From: Chitinophaga polysaccharea
GTDB taxonomy: Bacteria; Bacteroidota; Bacteroidia; Chitinophagales; Chitinophagaceae
Reading direction: 5' to 3'
Assembly (NCBI RefSeq): GCF_007829335.1
Contig: NZ_VIWO01000001.1
Coordinates: 744,001-808,000 of the forward strand
DNA length: 64,000 nt
Under the pieces are notes generated by a model, which had not been told where the DNA came from, searched no databases, and was given only the letters and a program-made list of their open reading frames with translations. Position 1 is the first letter of the stretch. The number at the start of each line of letters is the position of its first letter. Shown in pieces: positions 1 to 8,882 of the stretch. Position numbers and translations under genes: made by a program.

Positions 1-2
1 CT

Positions 3-953
3 GCTATACAAAAAGGACAGACCCTTTTTGCTGAACTGACCCAATTTTCCAATGGTGATGCGTACGACAGAACAGGCTCTGTGTTTATAATACCGGTAGA
101 CAAAGCCACCTCCTTCCTGGATGGATTGCAAAAAGGCGTAGGGATGTTACCGTTATTTACAGCAAAGAACGGCAAACAATACCAGGGAATAGTGGCTACC
201 GACAACTACCTGCCTGCATTGGAAATATTGCGCTTTTTCACCCCTTTTGGTGTAAGACAGTTTAACAACCAGGTAAAAATTGCGGGTTATCACTGGGCCG
301 ATTCTGTTATCTATAAACAAGACATTACCGAGCTCCATGGCCGTCTGCAGGGTGATGTTTGGCTCGGTGTTTACATTGGGAACTACGACAAAGGTGGTCA
401 TAAAGTAAGCCTCAACCTGAAATATTATCCCGGTGATCCGGAAGATGAAAATAGGCCTGCTCCCAATTGGATTTACCCGGCATTTAACACCACTAACCTG
501 ATGGAGATGGCCGGACAGGAATATGCTACCCTGTTTGATAAAGATTCGCTCAAAGTAACGGTGGATATCCCTGAAGGGGTTAAAAATATTCAGTTGCGAC
601 TCCTTACTACCGGTCATGGTGGCTGGGGTGGCGGCGATGAATTTAACCCTAAGCAGAACGAAGTATTTGTAGACGGCAAACGGGTATATCACTTTATTCC
701 CTGGAGAACCGACTGTGCTACCTATCGCCTGTCTAACCCCGCATCGGGTAATTTCGGCAATGGACTGTCCTCGTCTGATCTGAGCCGGTCAAACTGGTGC
801 CCCGGTACGCTCACATCTCCCGTATACATATCTTTACCGGATATTACGCCCGGTAAACACACCATACAAGTGGCTATTCCGCAAGGGAAACCAGAAGGTA
901 GCAGCCAGAGTTTCTGGAATGTATCCGGAACATTGATTGGTGAAAAAAAGTAA
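3..953 (+). CDS. PNGase F-like peptide N-glycosidase, 5' end cut off by the window
   Basis: The reading frame is open from base 3 to the TAA at 951-953, so the N-terminus lies outside the window; the in-frame GTG at 81 is internal. The visible 316 residues resemble Flavobacterium PNGase F: an early DAYDRTG stretch matches the region holding the catalytic Asp, and the C-terminal lobe has TTGHGGWGGGDEF, PWRTDCATYR and SNWCPGT, as in the PNGase F C-terminal domain. The family removes N-glycans from glycoproteins by cleaving the Asn-GlcNAc amide bond, normally outside the cell. The signal peptide cannot be seen. A neighbouring glycan-degradation locus, if any, would lie upstream of the window. 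Confidence 0.8.
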   Translation, partial: AIQKGQTLFAELTQFSNGDAYDRTGSVFIIPVDKATSFLDGLQKGVGMLPLFTAKNGKQYQGIVATDNYLPALEILRFFTPFGVRQFNNQVKIAGYHWADSVIYKQDITELHGRLQGDVWLGVYIGNYDKGGHKVSLNLKYYPGDPEDENRPAPNWIYPAFNTTNLMEMAGQEYATLFDKDSLKVTVDIPEGVKNIQLRLLTTGHGGWGGGDEFNPKQNEVFVDGKRVYHFIPWRTDCATYRLSNPASGNFGNGLSSSDLSRSNWCPGTLTSPVYISLPDITPGKHTIQVAIPQGKPEGSSQSFWNVSGTLIGEKK

Positions 954-983
954 TAATCATAACTATTTAGCCATCTTCGCACA

Positions 984-1607
984 ATGAATGATTTATACCA
1001 GGGTTTATTAGCAGGGCTGCATCAAATGACCTGGCTGGAGGGGATTGCAGTATTCTTTGCAGTATTGTCGGTCATCTTCCAGAAAAATAATAATATCCTG
1101 GTATATCCTACCGGCATTATCAGCACCGGCGTGTATACGTACCTGTTATCACAGGAGCATTTTAAGTTATACGCCGATGCGACGCTGAATGCCTATTACC
1201 TGGTGATGAGCGTATATGGGTGGATATATTGGGCAAAGAAAGGCCCTACGGAGCCATCAACGCCTGTGATGAGAAGCAGCCGTAACGAACTGTGGACGGC
1301 CATTTTTATCGCGCTGGGCGGCTGGGCCATTTTCTGGTTCCTCCTGCGTCATTATTCAGATTCCAATGTACCGGTAATGGATGGTTTTGTTTCCGCTGCT
1401 GCCTGTGCCGGTATGTGGTTACTGGCCAAGCGCAAGCTGGAAAACTGGATACTGCTCAATATATCCAACCTGGTGGCCATACCGCTGTTGTTTTATAAAC
1501 ACCTGTACCTGACTGCCCTGCTCACGATCTTTTTATTTATCATTGCTATATTCGGATATCTTGAATGGAGAGAAACGGTGCGGCAAAGAGAAATTTCGCA
1601 TCCATGA
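984..1607 (+). CDS. pnuC: PnuC-type nicotinamide riboside transporter
   Basis: The 207-residue protein is almost entirely hydrophobic with about seven membrane segments and the family-like stretches YPTGIISTGVY and YLVMSVYGWIYW. PnuC proteins are facilitators for nicotinamide riboside across the inner membrane; net uptake depends on phosphorylation inside the cell. The stop codon overlaps the ATG of the next gene (ATGA at 1604-1607), so the two are translationally coupled, and the next gene encodes the expected trapping kinase. No clear -7 promoter element was found in the 30 bp between this gene and the previous one. The substrate is inferred from the pairing and the family. Confidence 0.9.
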   Translation: MNDLYQGLLAGLHQMTWLEGIAVFFAVLSVIFQKNNNILVYPTGIISTGVYTYLLSQEHFKLYADATLNAYYLVMSVYGWIYWAKKGPTEPSTPVMRSSRNELWTAIFIALGGWAIFWFLLRHYSDSNVPVMDGFVSAAACAGMWLLAKRKLENWILLNISNLVAIPLLFYKHLYLTALLTIFLFIIAIFGYLEWRETVRQREISHP

Positions 1608-2128
1608 AGAAAGTTGTAGTAATAGGACCTGAATCTACCGGTAAGAGCACACTGAGCGAGATGCTGGCATCCCACTTTAATACAGTGTGGACGCCGGAAT
1701 TCGCGCGTGAATATGTAGACCAGCTCACCCGTCCATATGAACAATCCGATTTACTGGAAATTGCCACCGGCCAGCTTACGCTGGAACGTATGCAGGCTTC
1801 CAAAGCCAATGAGGTATTGATCTGCGATACCGACCTCTATGTAATAAAAGTTTGGAGTGAACATAAATATGGCAACTGCGATCCACGTATTTTAGCACAG
1901 ATAGCGGAACAAGCCTGCGATTTGTACTTGCTCACCTATATTGATCTGCCCTGGGAAGAGGATCCGCAGCGGGAACATCCCGAACCTGAAATGCGTAATT
2001 ACTTTTACCAGTTGTACCGGGATATTGTGATACAATCCGGTGTGGCCTGGGAAGATATCCGCGGAAGTTATGAAGAACGGGAAGCATCGGCTATTGCGGC
2101 GGTAAACCGCCTGCTGCAACGGCCGTAG
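1604..2128 (+). CDS. NadR-type nicotinamide riboside kinase (AAA ATPase)
   Basis: The chosen start is ATG 1604, inside the stop of pnuC; an upstream in-frame TTG at 1565 would bury the start in pnuC. The 174-residue protein opens with MKKVVVIGPESTGKST, a textbook P-loop of the NadR C-terminal kinase domain, followed by TPEFAREYVD and LICDTDLYVIKVWSE, which fit the nucleotide- and riboside-binding parts of that fold. It lacks the N-terminal NMN adenylyltransferase domain of full NadR. It probably phosphorylates nicotinamide riboside to NMN, trapping what PnuC imports for NAD salvage. The pathway role rests on the family and on the coupled gene order. Confidence 0.85.
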   Translation: MKKVVVIGPESTGKSTLSEMLASHFNTVWTPEFAREYVDQLTRPYEQSDLLEIATGQLTLERMQASKANEVLICDTDLYVIKVWSEHKYGNCDPRILAQIAEQACDLYLLTYIDLPWEEDPQREHPEPEMRNYFYQLYRDIVIQSGVAWEDIRGSYEEREASAIAAVNRLLQRP

Positions 2129-2845
2129 TTAGTTTCTGCCGGTAACCAATTCCGTAATATCCGGATCCGGCGCGAGATTGCGCATCTGGACCAATATCCT
2201 GCGCTGGCGATATGCCGTAATTCTTGCGGGCGGGTTGATGGTATATTTAACCGGATTAGGCAGGCAGGCGGCTATCATGGCGGCTTCTTCCCGGTTCAAA
2301 CTGGCGGCATTTTTATGATAGTTTACCTGGGAGGCGGCTTCAATACCAAATACACCTTCTCCCATTTCCGCTACATTGAGGTATACTTCCAGGATGCGTT
2401 GTTTCCCCCAGATCTTTTCAATCATAAAAGTAAAATATACTTCCAGTCCTTTTCGAAACCAGCTCCTGCCCTGCCATAGAAATACATTTTTAGCCACCTG
2501 TTGGCTAATGGTACTGGCTCCTTTAATCTTTTTGCTTTGCTGGTTATGCTTCATCGCTTTTTCAATGGATTTGAAGTCAAAGCCATTGTGATCCGTGAAG
2601 AGTTGATCTTCGCTGGCTATCACAGCCAGTTTGGCGTGCTGGGATATTTCATCATAGCTCACCCAGGTTTTCTGTAATGATTTGCCTGTTCCCCAAAGGC
2701 TTCCCCAGCTTGATATTTGAGTGATGGTAATAGGCGGATTCACCCATTTCAACAGGACGATATAAACAAATTGTGCAACAATCAGGACCAGCAATACTCT
2801 CTTTAGTCTCCTCCACGTTCTGGGAACAATGCCTTTTAAATTCAT
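2129..2845 (-). CDS. mtgA: Monofunctional peptidoglycan glycosyltransferase (GT51)
   Basis: Start taken as the ATG at 2845 (MNLKGIVPRTWRRLK), giving 238 residues; a longer frame to 3007 would overlap the divergent gene at 2922 and adds no domain. A single N-terminal membrane helix (VLLVLIVAQFVYIVLL) is followed by the GT51 domain with ASEDQLFTDHNGFD (catalytic Glu), GASTISQQVAKN and IWGKQRILEVYLN. MtgA polymerises glycan strands from lipid II at the outer face of the inner membrane and has no transpeptidase domain. Its stop codon abuts that of the convergent NadR-type kinase with no base between. Confidence 0.93.
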   Translation of the reverse strand: MNLKGIVPRTWRRLKRVLLVLIVAQFVYIVLLKWVNPPITITQISSWGSLWGTGKSLQKTWVSYDEISQHAKLAVIASEDQLFTDHNGFDFKSIEKAMKHNQQSKKIKGASTISQQVAKNVFLWQGRSWFRKGLEVYFTFMIEKIWGKQRILEVYLNVAEMGEGVFGIEAASQVNYHKNAASLNREEAAMIAACLPNPVKYTINPPARITAYRQRRILVQMRNLAPDPDITELVTGRN

Positions 2846-2921
2846 CGCGTAGGTTTCGAAAATCGGGCTGAAAGGTAGGTTAAAAAGCGGAAAGCATAAA
2901 GCAAAAGCCGTAACTTTAAAT

Positions 2922-3539
2922 ATGCTATTAAACGTACATCCGGAGAACCCGAATCCACGCCATTTAAAAACAATCATTGAATGTTTAAAAGATGGGGGGA
3001 TTATCATCTATCCAACCGATACGGTATATGGTTTGGGTTGCGATATTACACAACATAAGGCGATAGAGCGTATCGCGAGGATTAAGCAGATAGATCCGAA
3101 AAAGGCAAACTTTTCCTTTATTTGTTATGACCTGAGTCATTTATCGGATTATGCCAAGAGTGTGGATACACCGATATTCCGGATGTTGAAGAAAGCGTTA
3201 CCGGGTCCGTATACCTTTATTTTGCCGGCCAGCCGGATGGTGCCCAAGTTACTTAAAACAAAGAAGGATACGGTAGGTATCAGGGTACCGGATAATAATA
3301 TTTGCCGTACTATCGTAAAGGAACTGGGAAATCCCCTGATGAGTACCACCCTGCCCATAGAGGATTATGTAGAAGAATATACAGACCCGGAAATTATTTA
3401 TGAGAAGTTTGGCAGCCAGGTAGATATTGTAGTAGATGGCGGCCCCGGAGGAATGGGGTTTTCTACGGTAGTGGATTGTACGGGCGAGTTGCCTGCCCTG
3501 ATTCGTGAGGGTATTGGCAGTTTTGAAGCGATTACCTGA
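2922..3539 (+). CDS. YrdC/YciO-type Sua5 family protein
   Basis: The 205-residue protein has the Sua5/YrdC fold signatures GGIIIYPTDTVYGLGCD near the N-terminus and KKALPGPYTFILPAS in the middle. Members of TsaC/Sua5 make threonylcarbamoyl-AMP for the tRNA t6A modification. This copy is closer to the YciO subgroup: where TsaC has the Ser-x-Asn of its nucleotide site, it reads LGNPLMSTTLP without the Asn. The biochemical role of YciO proteins is less settled, so t6A synthesis should not be assumed. Divergent from mtgA, with 76 bp between the starts. Confidence 0.8.
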   Translation: MLLNVHPENPNPRHLKTIIECLKDGGIIIYPTDTVYGLGCDITQHKAIERIARIKQIDPKKANFSFICYDLSHLSDYAKSVDTPIFRMLKKALPGPYTFILPASRMVPKLLKTKKDTVGIRVPDNNICRTIVKELGNPLMSTTLPIEDYVEEYTDPEIIYEKFGSQVDIVVDGGPGGMGFSTVVDCTGELPALIREGIGSFEAIT

Positions 3540-3553
3540 TAAATGTGGTTGAT

Positions 3554-3847
3554 ATGAAACGATGCTGGATATTGATAGGGAGTATTTTACTCAGCGCTCA
3601 TGTGGGGGCACAAACGTTTACACTAAAGCCGGTGAAATTACTACCTGCCTCTAAGAAGCCTCTTCTGCTCACCGCGCCTACCCCACTCACTTACCCTGTT
3701 TACATGCTGGCGCCTAATGCTTATTACCAGCAGCACTTTGGATTTTTTTGTAAACAGGAATGGACCTGGCAAAAACATACTGGGTTGCCTGTAAAATTGC
3801 GCCTGGGAGATTACGGCTACACCCAATGGCTGGAGGGGAAACACTAA
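3554..3847 (+). CDS. Small secreted protein of unknown function
   Basis: Start chosen at ATG 3554 (MKRCWILIGSILLSA), 15 bp after the previous stop; an in-frame GTG at 3545 is less likely. The 97 residues begin with a clear signal peptide ending around HVGAQ, so the product is exported to the periplasm or beyond. The mature part is short, rich in Pro, Leu and aromatic residues, and ends in LRLGDYGYTQWLEGKH. I recognise no domain. It probably shares the transcript of the YciO-type gene and is followed by a strong hairpin terminator at 3986-4025. Confidence 0.6.
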   Translation: MKRCWILIGSILLSAHVGAQTFTLKPVKLLPASKKPLLLTAPTPLTYPVYMLAPNAYYQQHFGFFCKQEWTWQKHTGLPVKLRLGDYGYTQWLEGKH

Positions 3848-3985
3848 ATTCTAAGACTGCATTGGATTCTGGAAATAATAATTGACCAGGTCAACTAAAA
3901 ATAGTTGCTTGTAGCAAATATATTTTAATTAAATAAATATATAAAAGAAAGATATATTTTGAGGAATACTGGCAGTAAACAGTAT

Positions 3986-4025
3986 AAAAAAGAGGATTTA
4001 CCACCCAGGGTAAATCCTCTTTTTC
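3986..4025. terminator. Bidirectional hairpin terminator
   Basis: A 15-bp stem (left arm 3988-4002, right arm starting at 4009) encloses a 6-base loop. An A-run precedes it and a T-run follows it, so it can end transcription from both the small secreted protein gene (+) and the C1 peptidase gene (-) that converge here. Confidence 0.85.
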
Positions 4026-4041
4026 GTTTTATAAATTATAA

Positions 4042-5187
4042 TTATTTAATGCCTAATTTTTTCGCTACATCTGCGGGTAATGCTTTTTTGTTTACCATGA
4101 AGCAGGTGGTTTTATAAGCGAAGTAAGGTACGGAGGCGTAGAAATAACCCTGACCAGGATTATCGGCCCCCCAGGAGTTTTTAACGCGGAAGTACTTATT
4201 GCCGTTCTGGTCTTTTGCCAGGCCTACAATGTGCATACCATGATCGTCCTGCGTTTCGTAGTTATCAAATGCTTGCTGGCGCAGTTCTGGCGTAATTGTT
4301 TTTTCTTTACCGGGTTCCAGGAAAGCATTTCTTTTCTCTTCGGCAGACATATCAGCCCAGTCTTTTTCAGGAACAATGGCCAGTCCTTCTTTAAAGTTGA
4401 AGCCTTTTTCGCTCACATCAGCAGCCCATGCGATAGAATAGCCATTCATGACAGCGTTTTCCGCGATGTTGGTAAAGTCAGTCAGGTTTACATTGTATAC
4501 TCTTTCCCAGTTCCAATTGTCTGGTACTTCCAGTACGAACTGCGAATTGTAAGGGTGGTGGGTAAAAGAAGAAATCAACACATAGTCATCGGCATTGAGT
4601 CCCAGCTCTTTAGCGAAAGACTGCGGCGTATATGTTTTGCCGTTGTATTGGAATTTTTCCGGAGCGTCGCCCATATAGGCGTTCAATACACCGTCGAACG
4701 CTTTAGACCAGTCGGGGTTGATGGTGCTTTGGGTGTTACCGATTTTATTGACCACGCCTTCCAGCAGGCTTTCCATTTCTGCGTGGTTGTACATTTTTCC
4801 TTTGTTGCCATCGTACACGCTCTGGGGTACCAGGCCGTATTCGCGGAGGCATAACAGATCATCCGGGAAACCGCCGCCTTCACCGAAGTTGGCTTTACCG
4901 TGCATACGTACATAGTTAGCAGCTTTCAACGGGTACATTTTGCGCACCACAAACATTTCGCTCAGGTTCAGACCTTTGCTCTTGCCAGAGCGCAGTAGCT
5001 CTGATTCAAAGAAAGACAGGCCGGAAAAAGACCAGCAGGTGCCGGTACGTCCCTGGTTCTGTACATCTCCTGCATCCAGGTTTTTTAACGTGGTGAACTG
5101 GTATTTGCTGCCCTCTACGTTGGTACTGTTTTGTGCAAACGCTCCGATGCTATACAGCATGGTTGCACACATGATCCATTTCTTCAT
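4042..5187 (-). CDS. Secreted C1-family peptidase (bleomycin hydrolase/PepC-like)
   Basis: The 381-residue protein starts with a signal peptide (MKKWIMCATMLYSIGAFAQ). The papain-type catalytic residues are all visible: Cys in GRTGTCWSFSG, His in DDHGMHIVGLA and Asn in FRVKNSWG. Length, the early Cys and the KNSWG end match the bleomycin hydrolase/aminopeptidase C branch. Unlike the cytoplasmic PepC of Firmicutes it is exported, as is common in Bacteroidota, so it probably trims peptides in the periplasm. A -7 element TATTTTTG lies on the minus strand at 5220-5227, about 33 bp upstream of the start. It is transcribed alone. Confidence 0.88.
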   Translation of the reverse strand: MKKWIMCATMLYSIGAFAQNSTNVEGSKYQFTTLKNLDAGDVQNQGRTGTCWSFSGLSFFESELLRSGKSKGLNLSEMFVVRKMYPLKAANYVRMHGKANFGEGGGFPDDLLCLREYGLVPQSVYDGNKGKMYNHAEMESLLEGVVNKIGNTQSTINPDWSKAFDGVLNAYMGDAPEKFQYNGKTYTPQSFAKELGLNADDYVLISSFTHHPYNSQFVLEVPDNWNWERVYNVNLTDFTNIAENAVMNGYSIAWAADVSEKGFNFKEGLAIVPEKDWADMSAEEKRNAFLEPGKEKTITPELRQQAFDNYETQDDHGMHIVGLAKDQNGNKYFRVKNSWGADNPGQGYFYASVPYFAYKTTCFMVNKKALPADVAKKLGIK

Positions 5188-5311
5188 GGTGTATAATGAT
5201 AAGTTTTAAAACAAAGGACCAAAAATAAGGGAAAGCAGGTACTTGACCCTTGAAAAGATGGATGAACGGAGCCGGCTACAGTGGTTACCAGAAGGAATTA
5301 CAGCATACAGG

Positions 5312-5836
5312 TTACTTTTCTTCATATTGACTCCGGGTAATTTCCCATTCCCAGAGGTCTTCATTTTCTTTATTTTTTATGGTGCCTACAAACCGCATCC
5401 CCGCTTTTTGCAGAATTTTAACGGAGGCGTTATACTCTTCTTCTGTATGGGCAATTACGCGATGGACGTAGGAGTGGCCAAAAGCAAACCGGATCAGGGC
5501 TTCTGCCATTTCGGTGCCTAGCCCCTGTTCGCGGTAATCTTCGGTTATTTCATAGCCCATTTCCACCAGCCCATCTCCGTTGGGCTTACCCTTAAACCCG
5601 CCAGCGCCAATGAGGCGCTTATCTTCCCGGTGGATGACCAGGTAAAAGAACCAACCCAGCATAGCCGGATCATTCCGTAATTTATCGTATGCTACCAGAA
5701 CCATTTCGGGATACTCTGTCCATCCTTCCTGAATAGAAATACCAAGCAGGTCGGCCAGATGATCGTTGCCCTGTAATAGCAATTCAAAATGCTCAAGGGA
5801 GCACGGCAACAATTGTAGTCGAGGTGTTTGGATCAT
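5312..5836 (-). CDS. GNAT family N-acetyltransferase (RimJ/RimL type)
   Basis: The 174 residues show the RimJ/RimL branch of the GNAT fold: MIQTPRLQLLPCSLEHFELL at the N-terminus, GAGGFKGKP and VEMGYEITEDYREQGLGTE (acetyl-CoA motif A, Gln/Gly-rich loop), then HRVIAHTEEEYNASVKILQKAGM. The family acetylates amino groups of proteins or small molecules using acetyl-CoA; the substrate cannot be told from sequence. It is separated from the upstream polA gene by a 25-bp hairpin, so it probably has its own promoter. Confidence 0.85.
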   Translation of the reverse strand: MIQTPRLQLLPCSLEHFELLLQGNDHLADLLGISIQEGWTEYPEMVLVAYDKLRNDPAMLGWFFYLVIHREDKRLIGAGGFKGKPNGDGLVEMGYEITEDYREQGLGTEMAEALIRFAFGHSYVHRVIAHTEEEYNASVKILQKAGMRFVGTIKNKENEDLWEWEITRSQYEEK

Positions 5837-5894
5837 ATTTGAAAACTAGTAAACTGTTTTGGGAAAAGCAAGCGTAGTTCCCCTGGCTTTTGGA

Positions 5895-5949
5895 CTTATA
5901 TGACCAGGTTTTAGTAAATGCTATATTTACTAAAACCTGGTCATATAAG
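5895..5949. repeat. 25-bp perfect inverted repeat downstream of polA
   Basis: Arms 5895-5919 and 5925-5949 are perfect reverse complements around a 5-base loop (GCTAT). It lies 13 bp beyond the polA stop codon, so it most likely terminates or 3'-protects the polA transcript. Neither strand has a T-run next to the stem, so it is not a standard intrinsic terminator. Confidence 0.8.
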
Positions 5950-5962
5950 CCGGAAGTGTTGA

Positions 5963-8785
5963 CTAATGGGCTTCCAGCCAGTTCTTGCCAGTGCCCATTT
6001 CCGCCTCTACAGGAACAGCCAATGGCAAGGCATTACGCATAAGATCTAATATAAGGGGTTTAATTATTTCCAGTTCTGAAAGATGCGCATCAAATACCAA
6101 TTCGTCATGTACCTGCAACAGCATGCGTGATTTGAGGTTTCTTTCCTTGAATGCCTTATGAATAGCAATCATGGCCAGTTTGATCATATCCGCAGCGGTA
6201 CCCTGGATAGGCATATTGATAGCGTTTCTTTCGGCAAAGCCACGTACTACGGCATTGGAAGAATTGATGTCTTTTAACCAGCGTTTTCTTCCCAGCAGCG
6301 TTTGTACATAGCCTTTTTCCTGTGCAAATTTTACCTGGTCTTCCATATATTTTTTGATAGATGGATACTGGGCAAAATAGTTATCGATCAGGGTTTTGGC
6401 CTCTGAACGAGGGATGCCCAGGTTTTCTGATAACCCAAATGCGCTAACGCCATAAATGATACCAAAGTTTACGCTCTTGGCATTACGGCGCATTTCCGGC
6501 GTAACGGCATCGAGGGCAACATTGTACACCTTGGCAGCGGTAGCCGCGTGGATGTCGGTCCCGGACCTGAATGCGGCCATCATTTCGGTATCTTCACTAA
6601 TAGCTGCAATGATACGTAATTCTATTTGTGAATAGTCGGCCGACAGCAGCACATATTCCTCATTGCGCGGGATGAAGGCTTTACGGATTTCCCGGCCTCT
6701 GTCGGTACGAATAGGAATATTCTGGAGGTTCGGATTATTGGAACTTAACCGGCCCGTTACCGCTACCGCCTGGTTATAGGAAGTATGTATACGGTTGGTG
6801 CGTTTATTCAGCAGTAACGGTAATGAATCTACGTAAGTAGATTTGAGTTTGCTGAGCTCGCGAAAAATGAGAATATCTTCTACAATTTTGTGTTTGCCGG
6901 AAAGCTTTTGTAGCACATCTTCCCCGGTGGCATATTGCCCGGTACGCGTTTTCTTCGCTTTGGGATCCAGTTGTAATTTTTCAAACAACACTTCGCCCAA
7001 TTGCTTGGGAGAAGCCAGTTTAAACCTCACGCCAGCCTGCTCATACACACTTTCTTCGGCGCGCTTAATTTCTATTTCCAGTTCCCTGGAATAGTCGGCC
7101 AGCGCATTAATATCAAGGGCGATGCCTTCATATTCCATGTCGGTGAGTACTTTTACCAGCGGATTTTCTATCTCATAAAATACTTTCTCTACTGCTTTTT
7201 CGGGCAGCAGGGGAGCAAATTTATCTTTCAGCTGGAGGGTAATATCGGCATCTTCGGCAGCGTATTCCTTGATTTTTTCAATTTCTACATCCCGCATATT
7301 GCCTTGCCCTTTCCCTTTTTTTCCAATGAGCGTTTCTATGGAAACCGGCTCGTACTGCAGGTATTGGGCGCTTAGGACATCCATGCCCCGGCGGCCCTCC
7401 GGTTCTATCAGGTAATGGGCCAGCATGGTGTCAAATACGCTGGTAGTAACATCCACGCCGTACCATTTCAGGATCAGCATATCATACTTGATATTTTGTC
7501 CTACCAGGGTAATGCTGTTGTGATGAAACAGGGGCGTAAACTCATGGATAATAGCCCGGGCGGCGTTATGATCAGCCGGCATGGGAATATACCAGCCTTC
7601 GCCCTTTTTGACAGAGAAGCTCATGCCTACAATATCTACTTCATTGGCATCCGTGCCGGTAGTTTCGGTATCAAAAGCTACTTCTTTTTGTTGCAATAAT
7701 TGCTGCAGCAAATCGGCTCTTTTCTCCGGCGTATCGGCGAGATAGTAGGTATGTGGTGTGTTGTTGATATTTTTATCTGCCCTCAGGATGTTGGGACTGT
7801 CGATGGTTTCTTCCGTTGAAGCAGTAGTTTCTTCTACTATGGTGGGGGTACCGAAAAGATCCGTCTGTACTACTTTTGGCTTAGCTTCCGCGGCGGCGCT
7901 GTTACCGCCAAAAGTATCGCCGAGAATTCGTTTACCCAGGGTTTTAAATTCCAGTTCTGTGAAGATATCGGTAAGCTTAGCCTTATCGCTTTCCTTGATA
8001 CAGAAGTCTTCTTCATGGAAGCTAACCGGAACATCCGTGATAATGGTGGCGAGTTCTTTGGAGAGCAGGGCATTGTCGCGACCTGCTTTTATCTTCTCCC
8101 CCATTTTTCCGCCAATGTTATCCGCATTTTCCAGCACATTTTCGAGGGAATGGTACTGTGCCAGCAGCTTCATGGCTGTTTTTTCGCCGATGCCGGCAAT
8201 GCCAGGGATGTTATCTACGGCATCGCCCATAAGCCCCAGGATATCGATTACCTGGTGTACATCTTTGATCTGCCATTTCTCGCACACCTCTTTGGGGCCC
8301 ATAATTTCTTCCTTGTTGCCCATATAGGGAGGCTTGTAGATAAATATATTATCTCTTACCAGCTGGCCATAGTCTTTGTCCGGTGTTACCATGTATACGG
8401 TGTAGCCGGCATCGGCGGCCTGCCAGGCGAGGGTGCCTATCACGTCGTCGGCTTCGTAGCCATCCAGCTCTACTACAGGAATATTAAAGCCTTCTATGAT
8501 ACGCTTGATATCGGGCAATGCGTCCAGGAGGTCTTCCGGTGCGTCTTCACGATTGGCTTTATAGTCGGTATAAGTGGTGTGTCGTTCGGTGGGGGCGTGC
8601 GTATCGAACGCAACAGCCATATGGGTGGGCTTTTCTTTATTGATAAGGTCCAGCAAAGTAGTAGTAAACCCAAATTGCGCATTGGTGTTTCTACCCGCAC
8701 TAGTGATGCGTGGATTCCTGATCAGGGCGTAGTAAGCCCTGTAAATGAGGGCCATCGCGTCCAGTAAAAATAATTTCTTTTCCAT
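5963..8785 (-). CDS. polA: DNA polymerase I with 5'-3' and 3'-5' exonuclease domains
   Basis: The 940-residue protein carries all three PolA domains. Residues 1 to about 290 form the 5'-3' flap nuclease (AFDTHAPTERH, GYEADDVIGTLA). From about 345 to 530 is a proofreading exonuclease with intact acidic motifs: FDTETTG, GQNIKYDML and YAAEDADITLQL. The C-terminal polymerase has motif A DYSQIELRIIAA, motif B RRNAKSVNFGIIYG and motif C QVHDELVFDA. It removes Okazaki primers and fills gaps in replication and repair. All catalytic residues I could check are present. A -7 element lies 32 bp upstream of the ATG. Confidence 0.97.
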   Translation of the reverse strand: MEKKLFLLDAMALIYRAYYALIRNPRITSAGRNTNAQFGFTTTLLDLINKEKPTHMAVAFDTHAPTERHTTYTDYKANREDAPEDLLDALPDIKRIIEGFNIPVVELDGYEADDVIGTLAWQAADAGYTVYMVTPDKDYGQLVRDNIFIYKPPYMGNKEEIMGPKEVCEKWQIKDVHQVIDILGLMGDAVDNIPGIAGIGEKTAMKLLAQYHSLENVLENADNIGGKMGEKIKAGRDNALLSKELATIITDVPVSFHEEDFCIKESDKAKLTDIFTELEFKTLGKRILGDTFGGNSAAAEAKPKVVQTDLFGTPTIVEETTASTEETIDSPNILRADKNINNTPHTYYLADTPEKRADLLQQLLQQKEVAFDTETTGTDANEVDIVGMSFSVKKGEGWYIPMPADHNAARAIIHEFTPLFHHNSITLVGQNIKYDMLILKWYGVDVTTSVFDTMLAHYLIEPEGRRGMDVLSAQYLQYEPVSIETLIGKKGKGQGNMRDVEIEKIKEYAAEDADITLQLKDKFAPLLPEKAVEKVFYEIENPLVKVLTDMEYEGIALDINALADYSRELEIEIKRAEESVYEQAGVRFKLASPKQLGEVLFEKLQLDPKAKKTRTGQYATGEDVLQKLSGKHKIVEDILIFRELSKLKSTYVDSLPLLLNKRTNRIHTSYNQAVAVTGRLSSNNPNLQNIPIRTDRGREIRKAFIPRNEEYVLLSADYSQIELRIIAAISEDTEMMAAFRSGTDIHAATAAKVYNVALDAVTPEMRRNAKSVNFGIIYGVSAFGLSENLGIPRSEAKTLIDNYFAQYPSIKKYMEDQVKFAQEKGYVQTLLGRKRWLKDINSSNAVVRGFAERNAINMPIQGTAADMIKLAMIAIHKAFKERNLKSRMLLQVHDELVFDAHLSELEIIKPLILDLMRNALPLAVPVEAEMGTGKNWLEAH

Positions 8786-8816
8786 CGCTAAACCTACAAG
8801 ATTTAATTTGAATCTG

Positions 8817-8824
8817 CAAAATTA
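8817..8824 (-). promoter_or_regulatory. Candidate -7 promoter element of polA
   Basis: Read on the minus strand this is TAATTTTG, an exact match to the Bacteroidota -7 consensus TAnnTTTG, 32 bp upstream of the polA ATG. No convincing -33 TTTG was assigned. Confidence 0.5.
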
Positions 8825-8882
8825 AGATAGTAGTATGATATACGGTGAGGGTGTAACTTTAGGGTGGAAAAAAATAAAAAGA

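Noticed and set aside
153..692. Long minus-strand frame opposite the PNGase F-like gene
   Set aside because: No domain; the plus-strand frame is strongly conserved, so this is a shadow.
8015..8767. 250-codon plus-strand frame inside polA
   Set aside because: It lies opposite the conserved polA 5'-nuclease domain and its product has no recognisable feature.
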